From Diphasiastrum complanatum (taxonomy: Eukaryota; Streptophyta; Lycopodiopsida; Lycopodiales; Lycopodiaceae), in NCBI GenBank assembly GCA_029204225.1, contig CM055113.1, forward strand, positions 18,817,746 through 18,881,745: a stretch of 64,000 bases of DNA, in the 5' to 3' direction. This document shows, one piece after another, positions 61,513 through 64,000 of the stretch (position 1 is the stretch's first letter; each line of letters opens with the position of its first letter). A program made the translations under genes and the position numbers. Under the pieces are notes generated by a model, which saw only the letters and a program-made list of their open reading frames with translations, searched no databases and was not told the origin of the DNA.

Positions 61513-64000
61513 ATGACCACTCCTCAGGGACCTGATCAACCCCAGGAGAGAGGCTTCGACGAACTTGAAACAGAAGCCTTGGCTTACAGAAAAGGGAAGG
61601 AACCCATGGAAGTAGAAGAACAGGAACAGTTCGCCGAAGAACTCGACGAACTGGTTACCAAGGAGCAGTTCCTCCAATTGGTAACAGAAGTGGATGAACT
61701 GAAGCTGGCATTAGCCAATTTCAAGTCCAGTGTGGACGACTCGTTCGCTGAACTCAAAAACTTGATTTTGAGCTCCGCGAAAGGAAGCCTTCCCTCCACT
61801 TCTCAGTTATCCCCTTCTCCACTTCCATCAGTTTCGGGTGAGACTTTACGGTCTCACCCCAGTGTTTTTAAAGATTTAAAGCCTCCTACTTTTAATGGGG
61901 AAGAGAAGGATAGAAATGCAGATATTCTACAAACCTTCCTCAGCAAATGGAAGAACATTCATGCTCTTAAACAGACCCCTGACCATTTGCAAGCAATTGA
62001 GGCCAGTCTTTCTTTAGGGCCTATGGCCTATAAGTGGTGGTTAAATCTCCAGGAGACTGGGCAGACTCCCCGGTCATGGAAAGCTTTTGAAGAAGCTTTC
62101 CTAAGAGAATTTCTACCAGAGAATGAACTTGATAGAGCCTGGGAAGCCTGGGAAAGAACAGTAATGGACAAGTCCCTCATCCAATATATCTCGCAGTATC
62201 GAGAGGCAATTTTAAAGATTAAAAATATGGATGACTATCAAAAAATCAGGGGATTTGTCCGTGGCCTCAAAGATGAATATAAAGTAGAGGTCCAGAGAAA
62301 CTCGCCTACTACCCTTGAGCAAGCTCTCAGATATGCTCAAATCTATGATGATTCAGTGGGTAGGAAGAGAGCGAGACAGCAACCACTTTCTGAGCAGCTT
62401 CCTCAGAAAGACTTTCAATTTAAAAAGAAATTTTTAAAAAGAAAGAAAGAAGATAAATTTAAAGGTGAAGCTCCTCAGAAACGCCCTTCACACATACAGC
62501 CCTTAAAACCAGATGATTTTGAGAAAGCCAAACAAGAACGTTTGTGCTTTGTGTGTATGGGCAAGGGACACACAGTCAGACAGTGTCCCAAGGGGCCTTT
62601 CACTAAAAAAGATAAAAAACAAGTTCATCTTGTTCAGACTGTATGTTTCCCCAGTGACTCGGCAGCTTCCGAGATCAAAGTGTATCATGAAGATCATGAA
62701 CACTGTTGCCAGCTGACCTCTGCAATGCTAGCGAGACCCTTCAGCTTTGGGCCGCATGACCTAGTACGTATGCATGGGAAAGTTGGTAACCAGTCAGTAA
62801 GAGTCATGGTTGATGATGGGGCAACCCATAATTTCATCAACCACACCCTGGTTAAAAAGCTTAAACTACCAGAAGTACCTAGTCAGCATAGGTACATAGT
62901 TTCATTAGCTAAGGGTGAAGATAAAAAAATATGGGAAACTATGGTAAGTAAGTTAAATCTTGGTATTCAGGGGTACCAAGATCAAATAAACTTTCAGATA
63001 ATGCACCTGGATCGAACAGACATTGTTCTCGGGAGAGATTGGCTCTACAGTTTAGGACCTTCCCTCCACAGAAACTATCAGGAGAACACCCTCAGCTTTC
63101 AGTATAAAGGCCGAGAGATCCAGTTGCATGGGGAGCATGATGTTCCCAACAGCCCTATGGTCTGCAGTTCAGAGCTCTGTCAGCTAATCGGAGACGAAGA
63201 CCATCAGGTATTCTTATGTGACTTTCAGTTTATTCCTGAAGTTTCTATTTCCAGTTCTATTCAGCAGAAAATCAGTAAATTAGAAACTTTATTGTCTAAA
63301 TTTAAAGATGTTTTTCCTGAAGATTTGCCACATGGTTTACCACCTAGCAGAGAGGTAGATCATGTAATAAACCTAGTACCAGGTACAGCACCTGTTTCTA
63401 AACCTCCGTATCGGGTCAGCCGAACAGAGGATGAAGAAATAACTAGGCAGTTAACAGACTATCTTGGGAAAGGCCAAATTCAGACCAGTAGTTCACCATG
63501 GGCCTCACCAGTCCTATTGGTGAAAAAGAAAGAGGGGTCTATGCGTCTTTGCGTAGATTACAGAGCCCTCAATAAAGTCACAATTAAGAATAAATACCCT
63601 ATGCCTCGGGCAGACGAGTTGTTTGATCAACTCGACGGGGCTAAGTTTTTCAGTAAAATAGACCTTAGATCGGGATATCATCAAGTCCGTATAAAATCGG
63701 AAGATGTCTCGAAAACAGCTTTTAGGACTCGTCACGGTCATTACGAGTTTAAGGTGATGCCATTTGGACTCACAAATGCTCCAGCTACCTTTATGACCTT
63801 GATGAACAGTGTCCTCAGACCATACTTGGGTAAGTTTGTGGTCGTATTTTTAGATGACATCCTCGTCTACAGCAAAACGAGGAAGGAGCATCTAAAACAC
63901 CTCAGAAAGGTGTTTCGACTGCTCAGAAAGCATAAGCTTTATGCTAAACAATCCAAGTGTGAATTCTTCGTTGAAGAAGTAGCATATTTGGGTCACATTA
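61513..64000 (+). CDS. Ty3/gypsy chromovirus-type gag-pol, open, cut by edge
   Basis: One frame, ATG at 61513, open for 829 codons to the window end. Acidic N-terminus with coiled-coil potential (about residues 35-95), capsid ('[18 protein letters not shown]', '[16 protein letters not shown]', '[15 protein letters not shown]', about 120-265), basic linker, CCHC knuckle C345-x2-C348-x4-H353-x4-C358, protease with '[12 protein letters not shown]' (D434-D435-G436; the usual Ser/Thr is Asp), then RT: '[18 protein letters not shown]', '[16 protein letters not shown]', '[15 protein letters not shown]' and catalytic '[13 protein letters not shown]' (F779-L-D-D782). RNase H, integrase and any chromodomain would follow outside. 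Gag makes virus-like particles, pol copies and integrates the element. No stop or shift, so young and possibly active. Confidence 0.9.
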   Translation, partial: MTTPQGPDQPQERGFDELETEALAYRKGKEPMEVEEQEQFAEELDELVTKEQFLQLVTEVDELKLALANFKSSVDDSFAELKNLILSSAKGSLPSTSQLSPSPLPSVSGETLRSHPSVFKDLKPPTFNGEEKDRNADILQTFLSKWKNIHALKQTPDHLQAIEASLSLGPMAYKWWLNLQETGQTPRSWKAFEEAFLREFLPENELDRAWEAWERTVMDKSLIQYISQYREAILKIKNMDDYQKIRGFVRGLKDEYKVEVQRNSPTTLEQALRYAQIYDDSVGRKRARQQPLSEQLPQKDFQFKKKFLKRKKEDKFKGEAPQKRPSHIQPLKPDDFEKAKQERLCFVCMGKGHTVRQCPKGPFTKKDKKQVHLVQTVCFPSDSAASEIKVYHEDHEHCCQLTSAMLARPFSFGPHDLVRMHGKVGNQSVRVMVDDGATHNFINHTLVKKLKLPEVPSQHRYIVSLAKGEDKKIWETMVSKLNLGIQGYQDQINFQIMHLDRTDIVLGRDWLYSLGPSLHRNYQENTLSFQYKGREIQLHGEHDVPNSPMVCSSELCQLIGDEDHQVFLCDFQFIPEVSISSSIQQKISKLETLLSKFKDVFPEDLPHGLPPSREVDHVINLVPGTAPVSKPPYRVSRTEDEEITRQLTDYLGKGQIQTSSSPWASPVLLVKKKEGSMRLCVDYRALNKVTIKNKYPMPRADELFDQLDGAKFFSKIDLRSGYHQVRIKSEDVSKTAFRTRHGHYEFKVMPFGLTNAPATFMTLMNSVLRPYLGKFVVVFLDDILVYSKTRKEHLKHLRKVFRLLRKHKLYAKQSKCEFFVEEVAYLGHI

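Overview
The window looks like nuclear DNA of a large, repeat-rich plant genome. It carries Ty1/copia and Ty3/gypsy (chromovirus) retrotransposons primed by initiator-tRNA-Met type sites (TGGTATCAGAGC), spliced plant hAT transposases with a BED finger and a DUF659-like core, a Tourist-like MITE and very long (GA)n tracts. The LINE types (ORF1 proteins with a D-E-D-(L/T)-x type C-terminal domain; ORF2 with GVKQGCPLSPT and YADD) and the very long introns suggest a fern or another seed-free or gymnosperm-like plant. That taxonomic guess is inference only. I see no bacterial, organellar or rRNA sequence, no tRNA gene and no CRISPR.

The one recognisable host gene is on the + strand, starting at 25080 and running off the right edge. 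Seven small exons (25080-25188, 32313-32460, 37622-37797, 37959-38091, 38816-38957, 51025-51118, 51445-51551) join with GT/AG borders and compatible phase into one 303-codon open frame. It reads like the N-terminal part of UTP25 (DEF/NOF1), a nucleolar U3 small-subunit-processome protein. Its introns of 7.1, 5.2, 12.1 and more than 12.4 kb are filled with transposons.

Layout. 1-15.3 kb: nested decayed LTR elements, namely copia gag on minus (0.64-1.29 and 4.05-4.48 kb, the latter with three PBS-like sites and a likely LTR), copia pol on minus (5.6-7.4 kb), a zinc-knuckle gag on minus (8.4-10.1 kb), minisatellites, copia pol on plus (11.8-14.0 kb) and a copia PBS plus gag on plus (14.5-15.3 kb). 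15.3-19.8 kb: mostly unassigned, with a 198-bp MITE flanked by TTA and a 445-bp inverted-repeat element. 19.8-23.3 kb: a microsatellite-tailed LINE-like unit with only an ORF1, then the 3' half of a minus-strand chromovirus with LTR and chromodomain. 23.8-30.3 kb: more (TC)n-tailed retroelement ends, a gag fragment, a LINE ORF2 and a second ORF1-only unit. 32.5-36.0 kb: gypsy RT scrap and a copia pol with an internal 297-bp tandem duplication and a 3' LTR. 39.3-49.3 kb: two related hAT elements inserted head to head, each bounded by the same 8-bp target copy GTTTGTCA. The left copy is deleted and frameshifted; the right copy has a complete spliced transposase of about 921 residues. 52.2-57.7 kb: a third, decayed hAT. 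59.7-64 kb: a young chromovirus with LTR, PBS and an open gag-pol frame of at least 829 codons, cut by the window edge.

The most interesting structure is a family of retroelement 3' ends that share a short hairpin, AATAAA and a (TTTC)n(TC)n tail. In the two sister hAT copies one site is a plain (AG)n tract and the matching site carries such an insertion, which amounts to an empty and a filled site and suggests insertion into TC/GA microsatellites.
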